Source of the DNA: UBA7803 sp041686955
GTDB taxonomy: Bacteria > Pseudomonadota > Gammaproteobacteria > Pseudomonadales > Azotimanducaceae
Assembly (NCBI GenBank): GCA_041686955.1
Contig: JAWLCV010000004.1
Location: forward strand, 30,618-94,617
Reading direction: 5' to 3'
Length of the DNA: 64,000 nt
The position numbers and the translations under genes were made by a program. Shown piece after piece: positions 63,713 to 64,000 of the stretch. The notes under the pieces were generated by a model, which was not told the DNA's origin, searched no databases, and saw nothing but the letters and a program-made list of their open reading frames with translations. Position 1 is the first letter of the stretch. Every line of letters begins with the position of its first letter.

Positions 63713-64000
63713 ATGACGACCCAACAACGTGATTTCGATGCCATCGCGGTTGGAGCCGGCTTTGCCGGCCTTGCCCTGATTCACCATCTTCGGGAGGCCG
63801 GCCTCTCGATTCGGGTCTTCGACAAGGCGTCCGACATCGGCGGCACCTGGACCTGGAACCGCTATCCAGGCGCAATGACGGACAGTGAGAGCTACTACTA
63901 CTGCCTCACCTTCTCCAAGGAACTCCTGCAGGAGTGGTCCTGGTCCCGCCGCTACCCGGACTGGAGGGAAACGCTCAACTACTTTCACTTCGTCGCGGAC
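63713..64000 (+). CDS. Baeyer-Villiger monooxygenase, N-terminal part
   Basis: The frame opens at ATG 63713 (GAGGAAA just before it) and runs off the right edge after 96 codons. The first FAD site is VGAGFAGLALIHHLREAG, then VFDKASDIGGTWTWNRYPGA and DSESYYYC, the start of class I (CHMO-like) flavin monooxygenases. Such enzymes insert oxygen next to a ketone to give an ester or lactone. The FxGxxxHxxxW signature would lie beyond the window. Confidence 0.9.
   Translation, partial: MTTQQRDFDAIAVGAGFAGLALIHHLREAGLSIRVFDKASDIGGTWTWNRYPGAMTDSESYYYCLTFSKELLQEWSWSRRYPDWRETLNYFHFVAD

Noticed and set aside
1..64000. tRNA, rRNA, CRISPR, IS elements, riboswitches
   Set aside because: None was seen by eye on either strand; a covariance-model and repeat search would be needed to exclude small RNAs.

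Overview
The window is high-GC bacterial chromosome, most likely from a gammaproteobacterium. It carries five TonB-dependent receptors, Tat and Sec exported proteins, a PEP-CTERM protein, a CrtE-CrtB-CrtI-CrtY-CrtZ carotenoid set, and many lipid/terpenoid-type CoA enzymes. Genus cannot be told from the sequence alone. No rRNA, tRNA, CRISPR array, transposase or phage gene was seen. Two 100-N scaffold gaps are flanked by identical overlaps (99 and 60 bp); removing gap plus one overlap copy restores both genes.

Layout. 1-9.7 kb: carotenoid cluster (tail of a glycosyltransferase, CruF-type protein, acyltransferase, CrtI, a membrane di-iron hydroxylase, CrtY, CrtB, CrtZ, CrtE) followed by a two-gene ABC-2 transporter. 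9.7-22.5 kb: mixed genes (three-part GST/thioesterase group, PEP-CTERM protein, TonB receptor, SMP-30 lactonase plus acyl-CoA ligase, M48 protease, SLC13 permease, GNAT-VOC fusion). 22.5-28.9 kb: a putative periplasmic amine-oxidation module: Tat-exported flavin amine oxidase, dihaem cytochrome c joined to a RidA domain, and a TonB receptor. Two diverged copies of one upstream control region, each ending in a sigma-54-like -24/-12 element, precede the oxidase and the receptor. 29-45.8 kb: another TonB receptor, a decayed PhyH dioxygenase divergent from an acyl-CoA ligase, a 2OG oxygenase, a GH32 enzyme with an unusual triple-repeat N-terminal module, a duplicated SlyD/CPBP unit with remnants, and a hotdog-hotdog-P450 operon.

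45.8-60.1 kb: a minus-strand run of twelve tightly packed genes reading SDR, SnoaL-like, CoA ligase, two hotdog dehydratases, Cys-less thiolase, DUF35, Rieske oxygenase, TonB receptor, GST-like, cytochrome c-PQQ dehydrogenase, TonB receptor. It starts at a 21-bp perfect palindrome shared with a divergent TetR gene. 60.3-64 kb adds a second TetR, alpha/beta hydrolase, LLM flavin oxygenase and the start of a Baeyer-Villiger monooxygenase.

Taken together, the right half looks like uptake and breakdown of a hydrophobic cyclic compound (terpenoid, steroid or alicyclic alcohol): outer-membrane uptake, PQQ or SDR alcohol oxidation, Rieske/P450/BVMO oxygenation, ester or lactone hydrolysis, CoA activation, hydration and aldol or thiolytic cleavage. 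The substrate is not identifiable from sequence. Two 16-bp operators of the form TTNNAACNNGTTNNAA, resembling the KstR site of steroid regulons, precede two separate CoA-ligase transcription units.
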